Source: Allomyces arbusculus
Lineage: Eukaryota; Blastocladiomycota; Blastocladiomycetes; Blastocladiales; Blastocladiaceae
NCBI GenBank assembly: GCA_027604705.1
Contig: JADHYV010000005.1
Span: forward strand, 553,726 to 617,725
Length of the DNA stretch: 64,000 bases
Direction: 5' to 3'
The notes beneath the pieces are model-generated. The model did not search any database, was not told where the DNA came from, and saw only the letters and a list, made by a program, of their open reading frames with translations. The translations under genes were made by a program, and so were the position numbers. Shown one piece after another: positions 32,106 to 43,590 of the stretch (positions are counted from its first letter, which is position 1; every line of letters begins with the position of its first letter).

Positions 32106-35100
32106 TCAGCGCGCACAATGCATCAGCTCGGCATCGGCTATCGCAACCATTTCGCGCACCCCATCAAGCAACACCGCATACTGATCGTTCCACGCGTCGC
32201 GGTGCGCGCCCGCAGGTCCATGCGCGATCAGCTGCACGAGCCGCGCGCGCGCATCTAGCAAGCATCTCCGTTGTCAGTGAACATCGATCGATTCAATCGG
32301 CCGAGCACCGAAAACACGCACCCTGCATCAACTTGGTCAATCCACCGCCGATGGACGGGAACGCGCGGTGCAGCTGCACGGCCGCGCCGACGGCCGCACG
32401 GAAATCGCCGACGCGTGGGACCGGCGCGGTCGTGGGGACCGCCGCGGCGGCCACGTCCGGGCTCGTGTCGTAAGACCGCTTGAGAACCACGCTGAGCCGT
32501 GGAGCCAGGACTTGCGCCGCCGTTTCGAGCCTAGGGACCGACCACTACGGATGAGCGAGTGGAACAGGGTGGAGAAAAAAGGCGGTGGGGGGGGGGAGGG
32601 GGGTGCGTGCACGTACGTGTGCTGGAACGGGAATTCGGCCATGAGGCTCGCGACAAAATAGAGAACAAACGCCGGGTCCTTTTCGAGCGGGTCGACAAAG
32701 TCGTTGAGGAGCACATCTGGTCAAAGTGGAGCGGTGATGAAATGAGTTGGCGCGCGCCGGTGTGGACGGAATTGTTACGCAAACGTACGCATCGCCGGGA
32801 TCTTGACGACGAGCGGGACCAAGTCGAGCGCAAACCCCGGGTACAACAAGTGCTTGGCGAGCGGCGGGTGTCGGCGCACCATAACGTTCACAAAGTCTTG
32901 GATCACGCCCTTGGCAGCTAGATAATTGCCCAACGTGATTCAGCTCAATTCGCCGGCATTGGTGCATCGTGCCCGAAATGCGGGCCACGTAGTACCGTCC
33001 GAAACCATTGGATCCACCATCGGCTCCATGACCCGGCGCACCAACACATTCTCCTGATGCCGCACGACCTCCTGCATCTCGCGCAATGTCGTGGGCGGCC
33101 TTTCCTGCTGTGCCGCCGCTGTCGCCATTTGCCCCTCCTGCTCGCGCTGCGCGCGCGCGACCGCCGCACGCACAATCGCGTCCCGTGCGACCTCGATCTT
33201 GTACGACGCCGACGCGAGCTGCACGTACTGCGCAAGCAGCGTCACGACGGTCGCCGTCGGTGCCGCGCGCAACAGCGGCGTGCACCCGCCGACATGGACC
33301 GGGAAATCGAGCAGCATCGCGTACGAGACGCTCGGCGGTACCACGCCGGGAGTCGCGGCGGTAGCCAGGGCGAGCGCGTAGTTCACGGTCAAGACGGCGA
33401 CGGCGCCCGGGTGGGCGACGAACGCGGCGCGCCACGCCGACAAACTTCCGGCACCGAGCCAGTCGACGACGGTGTCGAGTTCCGGCGGATTGGTCGTGCG
33501 GGACCAGTCGGTCGAGGAGGTCGGGTCGCTGGCGGCGCCGTCAGCGGCCGCGGTGACGAGGAACGCGGCTTCGGGCGGGAGGGCTTGCAGGAGCGGCAGA
33601 CCGATGGGCGCGTCGAGGTGCGCGAGGGTGATGGGCGCCATCGGGATGGATTGCAGAAAGGTTTGCGGGAACCGCGGCCAGGACCGCGCGGCGGAGACGA
33701 CCACGTCGATCTGGGTCGGCATGATGGCGAGCCCCGTGCGCGCGTGGTAGACGAGCACGTAGTAGAGCAGCAGCGCGTGGCCGGCGGTCCATGACCGGGG
33801 GAGGGTGGGTGGCGCGGGGGCGAGGAACGCGTAGAGCCGGGCCGCGTCGAGCGGTGGGGCCGTAGTCGGATTGTTGTCGAGCCTATGGGATCAACATGGT
33901 CAGTGTCGAGTCCAGCGAGATAAAGCGCCATCACGGATCGCGTACAAGAAATCAATAAACGCCTTGATCAGCTCGACGTGCACAAACGTGGCCTCCTCGG
34001 CCACCAGCAAGTGCGTGAGCACCCACTCGCTTAACGCCGGCCCATGCATCTTCATCGCGCCGTTGCGCAGCAACTCCAAGACAACCCTTGGGTTCATGGC
34101 GTCCGGGTGCGCAAGCGCAGCACGCACGAGATCGTCCTTGTTTTGCAGGAGCCGGCGCACGTGCACGGTGGTCGCACTGCCATGATCAATTCGCAGCACG
34201 CCCGGGACGCCGAGCCAGTCGCCCAGGACGGCCTCCAGCACGCCCCAGCTACCTTGATACGCGTGGTAGACGAGCACAACTGCGGCCGGATTCCACCGCA
34301 TCACGGTCGTGACCGTCGCCAAGTCGTACTCGGTGGGCCGGTGCGCCAAACACGCCATGAAGAACGCGGCCAAAACTTCGGTGAGCCGCGGCGGGACGGG
34401 TATGCGCGGCGCTGCTGCCGCCGCGCCCGGGTCCAGGAGACACGACTGGTGGATGTGCACAAGCGCCTCGGGCGGGACGTCGAGATTGATCTTGGCCGCG
34501 AGCAGTGCGAGCACTTCAACCCCTTGCAACTGCGTGATCCGCGCCGGTGCCGTTGTTACCAACGTCTCTGCGGCGCGGCGCACGGCCTGCACAATCTCGG
34601 GCGACTGCACGAGCCCCTGGACCGTGGCCGCGTAATTACGGTGAAACAGTGTCGTCACGAGCCGCACCAACCGATCGGCCTGTTCAGCCGCCGCGTACTG
34701 CGCGACCAGCCGAACCTGTACGAGTGGGAGCACTGCGTGTGCCGCGAGTTGCGCGGCAATCATGAGGGCAGCAGTCTTGCCGCCATTGATTTCCAGCTGC
34801 AGGAGACAAGCTTCGACGGCAGGCCGGATCGCGGCGCGGTTCGCGTGCCCACGGTAGAGGTCAAGGAGCCGGGTGAGGTGCATGCGCGCCGTGTGCGGCC
34901 GCATGCAGACCAGGTAGGCAAAGACGACGGGGAAGTGCACGTGATGCAGGAGCATGTCGAACGGCACGAGCACGCAGTACTGGTGGTGGATGAATGCCGT
35001 GGCCGCGCCGAGAAGCACATTGTGCCGTGGGGAGACGGCGTTGTGGCCGAGGGATGGGAGCGTGCCGCACAGCAGGTGCTGGATGATGATGCTACGTTTC

Positions 35101-36380
35101 GCGAAGGAGGACGAACGTCAGCAAACAGTATGCACGCGTGCCAAATGAGCAGACTCGACGCGAGAGTTGCGAACTACGCACTGAACGAGTGACTTGGCCG
35201 GCATCGTGTCGGGTTCGACGACTTTGGGTTCCATCAAGGGGCCCGTCGCGTTCACGGCCGCGCGTTGCGCTTGCAGCGTGACAGCAGTCTGCTGCATCCT
35301 TGCCATCGTGGCTACGATCTCAGTCTCGGCGGTCTGCAGGTACTGGGCGATTTGGACGATGCAGTTCTGTCATCGGGGAGCAAGAAAATCAGCTCAACCG
35401 TTGTGCACAAGATGAGAGCCGGCAATAGCACACGTACGACAGTGGCATCTTGTGCGCAGTTGTGGTCAACAACAGCCGGGACGTTCTGGCACGCGAACAG
35501 CAGGTGGACGAGGAGCGGGTAGGAGGGGCTCTACATGGAAGACGACCATCAGCGAGTGGAGGGCTCGGGATCGCACGACCCGGATCGGATCTGTTTCGGT
35601 GATTGTTTCGACAACTCGCGGCCCAGGCCCCCGACGGTCGTGGACAAGCGGTCCACAGATGCACACGAGGCGACCATCGCAGTGAAGTGAGCAAAACGAG
35701 AAGAGGGGAGCCGCCCTAGGCTCGTTCGCCGCGTCGCCAAGACCACAAGAGTAGCATGTCGAGTTTGTCTGTGTGTCAAGAAATCGGTGATGAGCCTGTC
35801 CTGCCTGGAATCGCATGCGCTGCTCATGCGCGACTGCTCTCCACCCTCTCCACCCGGTCTGGTTGTCTAGCACGGCGGCGATGTCGACGAACATCAAGTG
35901 GCGAAGGAGGCTCGCAGGGGAGCGCGGTCGCGTAACCGCGTGGTCACGGCGCCATCAATGGAGCATAGATCAAGGGATTTTGTCGTAGGTAGTCCATTGT
36001 AGCACAGCGAGATGGGCGGCGCCGGTGCACTTGCTTTCACGAAGCTGTCGCGGACGTGACACAATGTGGCAAGCATATTGATGGTGGATCTAAGATTGCT
36101 GGCGAGCTTTCGAGCGGCCCCCCTCGTGCTGGGTGGGTGCTGGTCGGCACACGTAAAAAATTGATCATTTCCGCTCGTGCAAGTGGAGTGGTCGTGGTCC
36201 GCGGAGTCTGGTCGGTCGGCCGGGTGGCCGGCTGCACAGGTCGCCTCGAGCACGATTGCCGCGAACGACGGGCGCCGGGCGCGAGACGCGGCCAAGAGGG
36301 CGGCGGCGCACCAATTGCCACTCTGCGGCAAGTGCCAGCAGGTTGGCGTCGTGCCGCTGCACCGTCGCAAACAGGTCCAT
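32106..36380 (-). CDS. INTS2: Integrator complex subunit 2 (INTS2), 5' exons unresolved
   Basis: Nine exons read continuously: 35580-35804, 35438-35528, 35182-35366, 33946-35091, 32996-33882, 32789-32917, 32617-32716, 32322-32530 and 32106-32254 (introns 49-90 nt). They give about 1040 codons in one frame. INTS2 is a helical scaffold of the Integrator complex, which cleaves snRNA and paused Pol II transcripts. The diagnostic C-terminal block is restored by splicing: RHPPLAKHLLYPGFALDLVP, then IPAMHVLLNDFVDPLEKDPA, FVLYFVASLMAEFPFQHT and LHRAFPSIGGGLTKLM. Animal INTS2 has ...LVHFQGYPCELLPL...GIPSMH...AFP at the same spacing. Upstream, NVLLGAATAFIHHQ and RWNPAAVVLVYHAY also fit. Further 5' exons probably include FVDIAAVLDNQTG (35897-35854) and a start near 36380 (MDLFATVQRHDANLL), but their joins are uncertain. 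MED1 lies head to head on the other strand. Confidence 0.75.
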
Positions 36381-36461
36381 GGTCACGTGGAGAGCTGGAG
36401 CAACCGCGACGGCAACTTTCGTGCCTTGTGCCGTTCAGGACGGTGAGACATCCACCACCAT

Positions 36462-36482
36462 GACGACGACGACGACGACGAC
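36462..36482. repeat. (GAC)n / (ACG)n microsatellite
   Basis: About seven GAC units in the INTS2/MED1 divergent promoter region. Confidence 0.85.
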
Positions 36483-36632
36483 TATCTCGACCAACACCAG
36501 AGCGAAAAACTGTGCAGCGGCAACGGCAACGCCAACGACCAGGTCGACACGCACGCCGTGCATGCAGCTTCACAGCTTGCTTGGCCCCGTCCTCGACGTG
36601 ATCGCGACACCGACCAAGCTGATTCGCCAGCC

Positions 36633-38339
36633 ATGTCTCAGCTTTACGAATACGTTGCGCCGCCAGCACTACCAGAGGTGTCCACCAGCACGCGCTCGGC
36701 ATCCGGTGCAGCACCGTCCGCGCCGCTCGACGATGTACCTGAACTGCTGTTTCGTGCGCCGACCTGGGCCGCGCTGACGCGTCTCGTTGCGCGCGCGCCC
36801 GCAGACGACGCGCCCAAGGCTGCTCTCTCGGCGAGCGGCGAGCTACGACGGTGCCAGCACATGCTCGCGGCGGCCGGGATCGCGCGCAGCGACGCGGCGC
36901 TCGCAACGGCTGACGACATCAAGCGCGCGATCCAAGCGGCGTGCGCATCCACTGGCCGGCCATTTGATGTCGAGTCAATTCCGCTCGGTGAGACGCGCGA
37001 GCAGGTGTTGGTCGCGGGCCAGGAATTGCTGCTCGAGGTACGTTTGGGTGACCTGGTTGAGAATTCGAGCGATCCGCCTCCGAGACTGAACTTGGCCCGT
37101 TGTAGATCAACTTGGCAGCCGGCACCGTCGAGAGCGCCAAGGTGGAAGTGCCCGAAATGCTGTGCCCGGCCGAGTACCGCGCGGCCGGAGAGCGCATTGT
37201 GATCGAGTCGATTCGTCGACGCGACGTCGATGGTCTGACGCGCGCACTGCACCAGATTGTGCTGCTGGACGAGGTGGTCGCGGCCAAGATTGCGGCCGTA
37301 CCATGGTCCATGGCGGTTCTGGCCAATGATCTCGGCAAGCTCGCGTTGGGTACCGGAATGTACGTCGTGGAGGTGGTCGTGGTGTGCATGGGCTGATCTT
37401 GAACTAATAGCCACGATTTGGCACACGGTAGGGACCCGAACGCGGGCTGCGGTGCCGTGCGGGCCAACGAGGAGCGGTTGGGCATTTCGCTACAGTATTT
37501 CGCACCACCGAAAGCCATGATTCTCGGCCAGCCGCCGCGGATCGGGGACAAGGGCGTGTGTGCGCTGCATTTGACGTGGACCAAGGCCCTGAGCGAGCAC
37601 CCGTTCCTCTCCACCATTTCGTCCACGTTTTTGGATAAGTGCGTTGCCTCTTTCGTGATATCGTCTCTGTTTGATCCCTCGGCTGACTTGATCCTGTTCC
37701 TGTTTCAGCAACGGTACGTTCCGCGCTTTGGCCGTGGATCCGACGACGGTGCGCGCCGCGTACCAGTGGACTTGCGATCTGGACCCGCCATTGCCCGTGA
37801 GCCCTGCTACCTTGGCAGCACTTCAGTCGGTTGCTGGTACGTGAGCCTGGCCTTTTCCTTCCATTTTGTCGATCCACTCTGACGTGTCGACCACGACGAT
37901 AGAATGCACGACCGTGGCCGACGCGGCCTTCACCCTCGAGGACCTCATTGGGGTGGCAACCGCCGCTCGTGCTCCGACTTCGCATGCACCACCTGCCGCC
38001 GCCGCATGCCAAGTGCGGTCCCTCTCGTTTGGTGTCCCTGGCGCGCTCCCCGTGATCGTTGCGGCCCTGCGGCCACAGGCTGCGTTCAACCATTTTTTGC
38101 GCGACCTCGACGCGCTGTCGGGTGTCACCAGCGTGCGTGTCGACTACCCTGCCGTCGACTTGGTCATTGGTGCTCTGCCGGTGCGCGTTGCCGTGGAGCA
38201 CCGTGACGGAGCCATTGACTGGACGATCGCGTGCGGCCCGCGGGACTCGACGGTCGTGGCGAGGATGCGCGCCGTGGTGCTTGCCGCAGGCGAGGCCAAC
38301 GTGCTGGCGCGGTGGTGTGTTGAGCGTGGAATTGTGTGA
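36633..38339 (+). CDS. MED1: Mediator complex subunit 1 (fungal-type MED1)
   Basis: Five exons: 36633-37037, 37106-37359, 37411-37638, 37709-37836 and 37903-38339 (introns 68, 51, 70 and 66 nt), giving 483 residues. MED1 is a middle-module Mediator subunit that links activators to RNA polymerase II. The fungal MED1 order is recognisable. An ARRCQHMLA-type helix comes first. Then FDVESIPLGETREQVLVAGQ is followed, across intron 1, by INLAAGTVESAKVEVPE. Later come GLTRALHQIVLLDEVVAAK, IHDLAHGRDPNAGCGAVRAN and LGISLQYFAPPKAM. The C-terminal domain (AFTLEDLIGVATAARAP onward) also fits. The start at 36633 was chosen because it precedes the conserved helix; an in-frame ATG at 36558 exists. Nuclear location is expected. 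The distance to INTS2, transcribed the other way, is only a few hundred bp. Confidence 0.7.
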
Positions 38340-39089
38340 CGTGGACGCAAATTGCGCTAATTTTGCGTGTATTTGTTGCACTGTTCTTCCGTCGGTTCGG
38401 GACTGAGTCAGCGTGGCCACCAAAAAGCCTGAAAAAATGTAGATGCGGGGCTGGACCGCTGGACCGGGGGAGGATCACGCCATAAATCAGCGCCAGGCTT
38501 TTGGCGCCCCCAATTGTGGTTCCGGGGTGGATCGCAGGGGCTGCAAGCCCACTCCCAGCCCCATGTTGAGCCTGTTGCGGGCAGGTGCGTGGTGGCCATG
38601 CTTGTGGCCGTGTTCTGTGCCACAGTGCCCGGTTTTATCAGTTCAAAGTTCTGGTCACCCGCCCACCGTTGCCCGGCTCGCTCCGCGTTGATAAGGAGGG
38701 TGAAACGCTTGGTGAACGCCTGTTGGTTCGTGAGCCTCCGGGTTCGACAGCTTCCACCCTGTTCCAAGCACCGTCAAACACGGTGCCCGAGCCCGATCAC
38801 CAACGTGGCCCCCCGGCACCGCCACGGGTATAAAACGCGGCCTCCCCCGCGCGGTCTTGCTCAGGTTACCGCCCCGCGTGCTTCGATCCAACAGCTTGGT
38901 GTCGCCTCTGCGACTTCCCGCCCAACTGCCGCCGCGACTGCTCGACACTCGCCTGTCGGCCACGGCGACGACGACAACAACGACGACCTGCTGCTGCTCA
39001 ATTGATATACAATTTTCCAGCCCGTCAGCCAGTCGCTGATCGTCCTCCCCCTGCTCGTTTGATTTGTTGTGCAAAAATACACCGAGAGA
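38340..39089. promoter_or_regulatory. Intergenic region with TATA box for the Ser/Pro-rich gene
   Basis: 750 bp between MED1 and the next plus-strand gene. TATAAAA at 38829-38835 lies about 255 bp before the next ATG. An untranslated leader with a small intron is possible. No other gene is supported. Confidence 0.5.
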
Positions 39090-40259
39090 ATGGCTTCGCT
39101 CGTGGTTCCAGCACATGCTGAGTCCGCCAGTTGTGCTGGTGTGCTGCCGTCGCTGCCGGCGGCGCTGCCCCGCACACTGTCTTCGCAGCATTTGCACGGC
39201 GTCATGCGCACCACCAGCGACAACCCGCTGCTTCTCTCCCCCGCGGCCTCGCCCGCTTCAATCCCGCTCCCCCCTACTCCCCACTCTGCCATCCCGACCG
39301 CCGTCACGACTGCGCCCAAGCATGCTGCCGCCGCTACGCCGCTCCCGCCGACCCCTATCTCGACACTCTCGGCCCCGGCGCGCGCACCCGCGCCCGCCAC
39401 CCCCGCGGCCGCCGCTGCACCGATCCGGCTCACCGTCGGCGACGTGGTCCTGACAGCCTCGCGCGTGCGTCCGGGCGTCGTCGACTATGCGCGAGTCGAG
39501 TCATTGGCCGCTGGCGACCGCGGCGCAGTGCTCTGGCGCCGCCGCACGCTCTACCTGCGTGTGCACGGCGGCAACGTGCATTTTTACCCTGGGCCGACCT
39601 CGGCGCACTGGGAACCCATTGACCGGATCGTGCGCGTCGTGGCCAGTCCTGGTGCCGCGCCAGCGCCAAGCGGAATGCCGATTGTCGCCGCATCGCCGTT
39701 CCGCGCGTCCACGCCAATTGCGCGCCGTCGCGCTGCCATGGGCTCCGCGAGCTCGTCGTCGTCGTCGTCCAATTCGCCGAGCACGGCCATGACGCCCACG
39801 TCGGCGCGCGCGCACCCGTACGCGCGCGCGGCACCGGCGACGACCAAGGCCTCGTCTTCTGCATCGTCGTCCTTGGTCATTTCCGTCCCGTCCAGCACTG
39901 CCCCGACTCCGAGCCCGACGCCGTCGCCGCACCGTTCTGCGCCCGCGGCCATGACGATCCCGAGCTCGCCGCGCGTCATGCCCGTTGTCAAGCCGCGGCG
40001 ACGGCGCGGGTCGGCTCCAATTCCGCCTCCGCTCACGCTGGCGCTCGCAATCCCGGCGACGCCGCCGCCGCCGCCAGCCGTGCCGTCGATTCACGAAATG
40101 GTGCCGACGACGCCGCCGCCGCTCGAGTTGCCGGCGTCGGCGTTCGACCCGTGCGTGCACGTTGCGAGGCCGTGGTGCTTGCGGCGCGTGGACGAGGAGG
40201 GGCCGACGGTCGAGGACGCGATGCTCCTGCTCGGGCTCGCGATGAGTGGGCGACGGTGA
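39090..40259 (+). CDS. Ser/Pro/Ala-rich protein, unidentified
   Basis: Single exon, 389 residues. Residues ~1-110 are disordered (Ala/Pro/Thr). A small ordered segment follows: IRLTVGDVVLTASRVRPGVV, then GAVLWRRRTLYLRVHGG and VHFYPGPTSAHWEPIDRIVR. It resembles a short beta-rich (PH- or SH3-like) module of ~80 residues. After that come long Ser runs (SASSSSSSSN), poly-Pro (PPPPPA) and a basic patch (VKPRRRRGSAP). The C-terminus (CVHVARPWCLRRVDEEGP) looks conserved. I recognise no family. A TATA box upstream supports transcription. It could be a signalling adaptor, but no function is claimed. Confidence 0.6.
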   Translation: MASLVVPAHAESASCAGVLPSLPAALPRTLSSQHLHGVMRTTSDNPLLLSPAASPASIPLPPTPHSAIPTAVTTAPKHAAAATPLPPTPISTLSAPARAPAPATPAAAAAPIRLTVGDVVLTASRVRPGVVDYARVESLAAGDRGAVLWRRRTLYLRVHGGNVHFYPGPTSAHWEPIDRIVRVVASPGAAPAPSGMPIVAASPFRASTPIARRRAAMGSASSSSSSSNSPSTAMTPTSARAHPYARAAPATTKASSSASSSLVISVPSSTAPTPSPTPSPHRSAPAAMTIPSSPRVMPVVKPRRRRGSAPIPPPLTLALAIPATPPPPPAVPSIHEMVPTTPPPLELPASAFDPCVHVARPWCLRRVDEEGPTVEDAMLLLGLAMSGRR

Positions 40260-40979
40260 GGGAGTGGCGGTCGGTTACTCAGTCGTGAGCGGCTGCCGCG
40301 GCACTCATGTACATACTCGCCCGGTCGGTCAGCTCGACTCAAATTTTACTCTCTCGCACACGGCTCAGACGACACGACACGCACGCGCTGGGGCGCTCCC
40401 CTGGCGAACCTCTGCGCGGCCGCGGCGCACCGCCCAGGGCCGTGCGTCGTCACCATCGGTCTGGTCGGCGCTCTATTCAAGTTACCCTCGCCGTCGGTCG
40501 GCGCCGTCGGTGTCGACGTCGCCATAGTCGTTGCCCGATGCGGGCGCTCCACCACGTGCGCGCTGGCAGCGTAGTTTGTCCGAGTTGGGATGTGTTCTTA
40601 TTTTGGTGGAAACGGTTTGTCGATTTTTTGTGCTCAAAGATCCCCGCGTTTTTTGGTGGCTTCTGGTTGGCCCGGGCTCTGGCTTGGGCTCTGGCTTGGT
40701 CCCTTGTGCGATGTGTTTGGCAGGCGACAGGCGTGGTTGCTTGTGGCCACAATGAAGTTTGGCAACGACGCGCTTTCCAAAGCGTTGGCGACGGCGTCGT
40801 TGCCCACCGCGAGCAAATGCCCCGCAAATCATGATCTCGTTCGCGCTTCGACCACCGACCTTGCGAGCCCACGACCGCCAGCGTCGTGCCGCCCCCGACG
40901 CCCCCGCAGACTGATCAATCAACTCGGCCCGGCAGCACTCACGCTCACGACACACTCCGCGCCCACCACAACCACCAAC
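40260..40979. other. Intergenic, upstream of the ArsB-type transporter
   Basis: 720 bp without a supported gene. A short GGCTCTGGCTT tandem lies near 40675-40705. The transporter promoter should lie in the right half. Confidence 0.4.
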
Positions 40980-43243
40980 ATGTCACCGGGCGCGGCACCG
41001 CCACCACCGCTCGCGCCGCTCACGGCCGCGTCGGTCGTGACGATCCTGCTGTTCCTGCTCGTCAACGTCTTTGTTGTCCACCCGGTCGAGTTCCGCGTCA
41101 AGGCCGCATTCCGCAAAGCCGCGGGCCAGCCGGGCACGATTCCAATCGTGCTCAATTATGCGACTGTCACGTTCCCGGCTGCGCTCGTGCTGCTGGCCAC
41201 GGGTGCGATTGCGCCCGACACGGTGCGCCGCGCGATTGTGGGCGACGATAAGTTGGTGCCGTGGGTCGTGGTCGTGCTGTTCTTCAGTATGGCCTACATT
41301 TGCATCAGGTAATACTTTGGGCGACAAGCCGGAATTCGCCGTGTGAGTTGCTGATCCTGACGGTGGTCGTCGACGGCAGTCTCGACTTGACAGGTGTGCT
41401 CGAGTTCATTTCGCTCAAGGTCTTGCAACTGCTCGGCAAGTCGGGCAAGCGGCTCAACATGGCCGTCTTTGTGCTCACCTCGGTCATGACACTCTTCACG
41501 TCCAACGACGTGGTGATCATGACGCTCACGCCCGTGATCCTCTACTTGGCGCGGCATACGGGCTGCAACCCGCTGCCGTACCTGTACACGCAATTCTACG
41601 CGGCGAATATGCTCGGGATGATCTGGTTTATGGGCAATACAACGAACGCACGTTGCTCGAATCGATTTGTTTGTTTCCCGCTGCAGGGCGGACCGAAAAG
41701 GCGTGGCTGACAATCTTCCTCCATTCTCCCCTACCAGGTCGTCGTCGCCATGGCCTTTGGCATCCAACCGCTCGACTTTTCGCTCGTCATGGCGCCTCCG
41801 ACCCTCGTCATGCACCTGCTCGCGTTTGCCGGCGCGGCCTACTACTTCCGGCACGACCTGCCCGAGACCATGGACGCGATCACGACCGACCCGCGGCATG
41901 TCCTACGCGACGGTGCCGGCGGCATGTTTGTTGGCCTGATCGTCTTCGTCTGCATTGTCCTGCTCTTTGTCTCGAGTTTCGTGAACGTGCCGATTTGGCT
42001 GATCACCGTGACCGCCGCGGGGATCACGCTTGCGCGCGACATTCTCGTGGATTTCGTCACGCGCCGCGAGTATCGTGCCGCGTCGGTGCTCATGGACGAG
42101 ATGGTCGAGGTCGGTGAGCGTGCCGCAGCAGCGGCGGCGGGGCATAGCGACGATGATGGGGATGCTGCACACAATGCCAATCCGGCGGTCGCATCGACGT
42201 CGGCACTGACCCTGCCGGACCCGCACCCGCCACCGCCGTTCGACGCACACGACTCGGCCCCCGCATCCGGTTCCGGTAAAGGTTGGCTCGACCGTGCGCC
42301 CCATGCCGCGGGAGGGTCGACGTCCGTGTGGGATTCGGACGTGACCGCGGTCGCGACCGCCACACCGGTTTCGGCTACCAAGGACGCGTCATGGACCAGC
42401 CCCGCGGCACCGTCGCTGCACGCGCGGCACCATCATCACCTCGCTGGCTCCGCGAGCGACGTGGACCTCGTACGCGCACGCACCGTGTCCGGTGCAGGGG
42501 ACCGCTTGCCGTCGCTCCTGGCCGCCGCCGACGCGCGCGGCGCCATGGTGCCCTCTGCGGCAGCATCGCCCGTGCTTGTCACCGACGGCAAGCAGAGCAC
42601 GTCCTCGGACGCGCCACCATCGACCTCGATCCCGCCGTCAGCGCCCGGTGTCGTGACCGGCACCAACGCCCCACCACCCACGGCCGTCCGGCACGCGGCC
42701 TATCGCGCGCTCGTTCGCGCGCGGCGGCGGTTCCCGCACGTGGCCGAATGCCTCGAACGCGTCCCCTACTCGGTCCTGCCGTTCCTCCTCGGGCAATTCA
42801 TTCTCGTCGAGGCGCTCGACGCGACACAGGTCGTGCCGTACCTGGCCGTCGCAGCAGCGGAACTCTGTGCGATTCATCCGGTCGTGACGGCGCTTCTCGT
42901 GGCGCTCGTCGCGTGCATGCTGTGCGCGGTCATGTCGAACTTGCCCATGACGATTCTCATGACCAAAGTGCTCCTGAGTCCGGGGTTCACGGCACGCGTC
43001 ACGGGCACCGCGCATCGGGCCGCGGCCATGTATGCGGTCGTGGTTGCATCGAATGTAGCCACGTGTTTGGCGCTGCCCGGGTGCTTGGCGGGACTGATGT
43101 GGGCCGCGATGTTGGGCGCAAAAGGGGTCGCGATGCGGCCGGCCGCGTTTGCGAAGGTTGGCTTGGTCGTCTTGACGGTGCCCGTGCTTGTCGGAGTCGC
43201 GGGGTTGGGCGGGATGGTGGTTGTCACGACCAAGGAGGCGTAA
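40980..43243 (+). CDS. ArsB/NhaD-type ion transporter (arsenite-permease-like)
   Basis: Exons 40980-41308, 41380-41647 and 41738-43243 give 700 residues. Intron 1 (71 nt) restores MAYICISLDLTGVLEFISLK. Intron 2 (90 nt) restores GNTTNVVVAMAFGIQPLDF, the equivalent of the GNPTN loop of ArsB-type permeases. Together with FTSNDVVIMTLTPVILYLAR this places it in the ion-transporter superfamily that exports arsenite, citrate or Na+. The two halves each hold about five to six helices. They are separated by a ~200-residue hydrophilic loop (about residues 320-520, rich in Ala, Ser, Pro, Asp and His) that bacterial ArsB lacks. The C-terminal half ends with NLPMTILMTKVLLSPGFT and further helices. The substrate cannot be read from sequence. 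The start is the first ATG, directly before the first helix. Confidence 0.8.
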
Positions 43244-43590
43244 GGAGATAGATGGGTTTCGTTTCTGCACTGGATTGTTGAAGCGCTTCAGCGCACATTA
43301 CCATTCGATTTGGGACGGGCTTGGTCTGCCGTCTCCACCGTGTCCACGGCGTGAAAGGAAGGTGAACGTCACGTCATATCGGAGGTGCCATTGACGTGGG
43401 CTGGGAATGACTCCTTGCACATCGCGACCACCAACGGCGTCCATGAGTGGCCAAGCATCACGACCACGAGCACGGCGACCAGCACCGCGTAGACTTGCTG
43501 CATTGCAAGCAATCTGTGCCTACGAGCCAATCAATTTTTTTGCGGCTGTGGACCAAGTGCCAGCCAGCCCGCGCTCGCCAGATCCCAGGC
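43244..43590. other. HAT1 upstream region
   Basis: 347 bp between the transporter stop and the HAT1 start. The right half has patches matching the flank of the HAT1 pseudogene. No separate gene is supported. Confidence 0.4.

Noticed and set aside
34044-35192. 382-codon plus-strand frame
   Set aside because: Antisense to the large INTS2 exon, which shows family motifs.
36462-36482. GAC repeat as a coding Asp run
   Set aside because: Lies upstream of the MED1 start without a supported frame; treated as a microsatellite.
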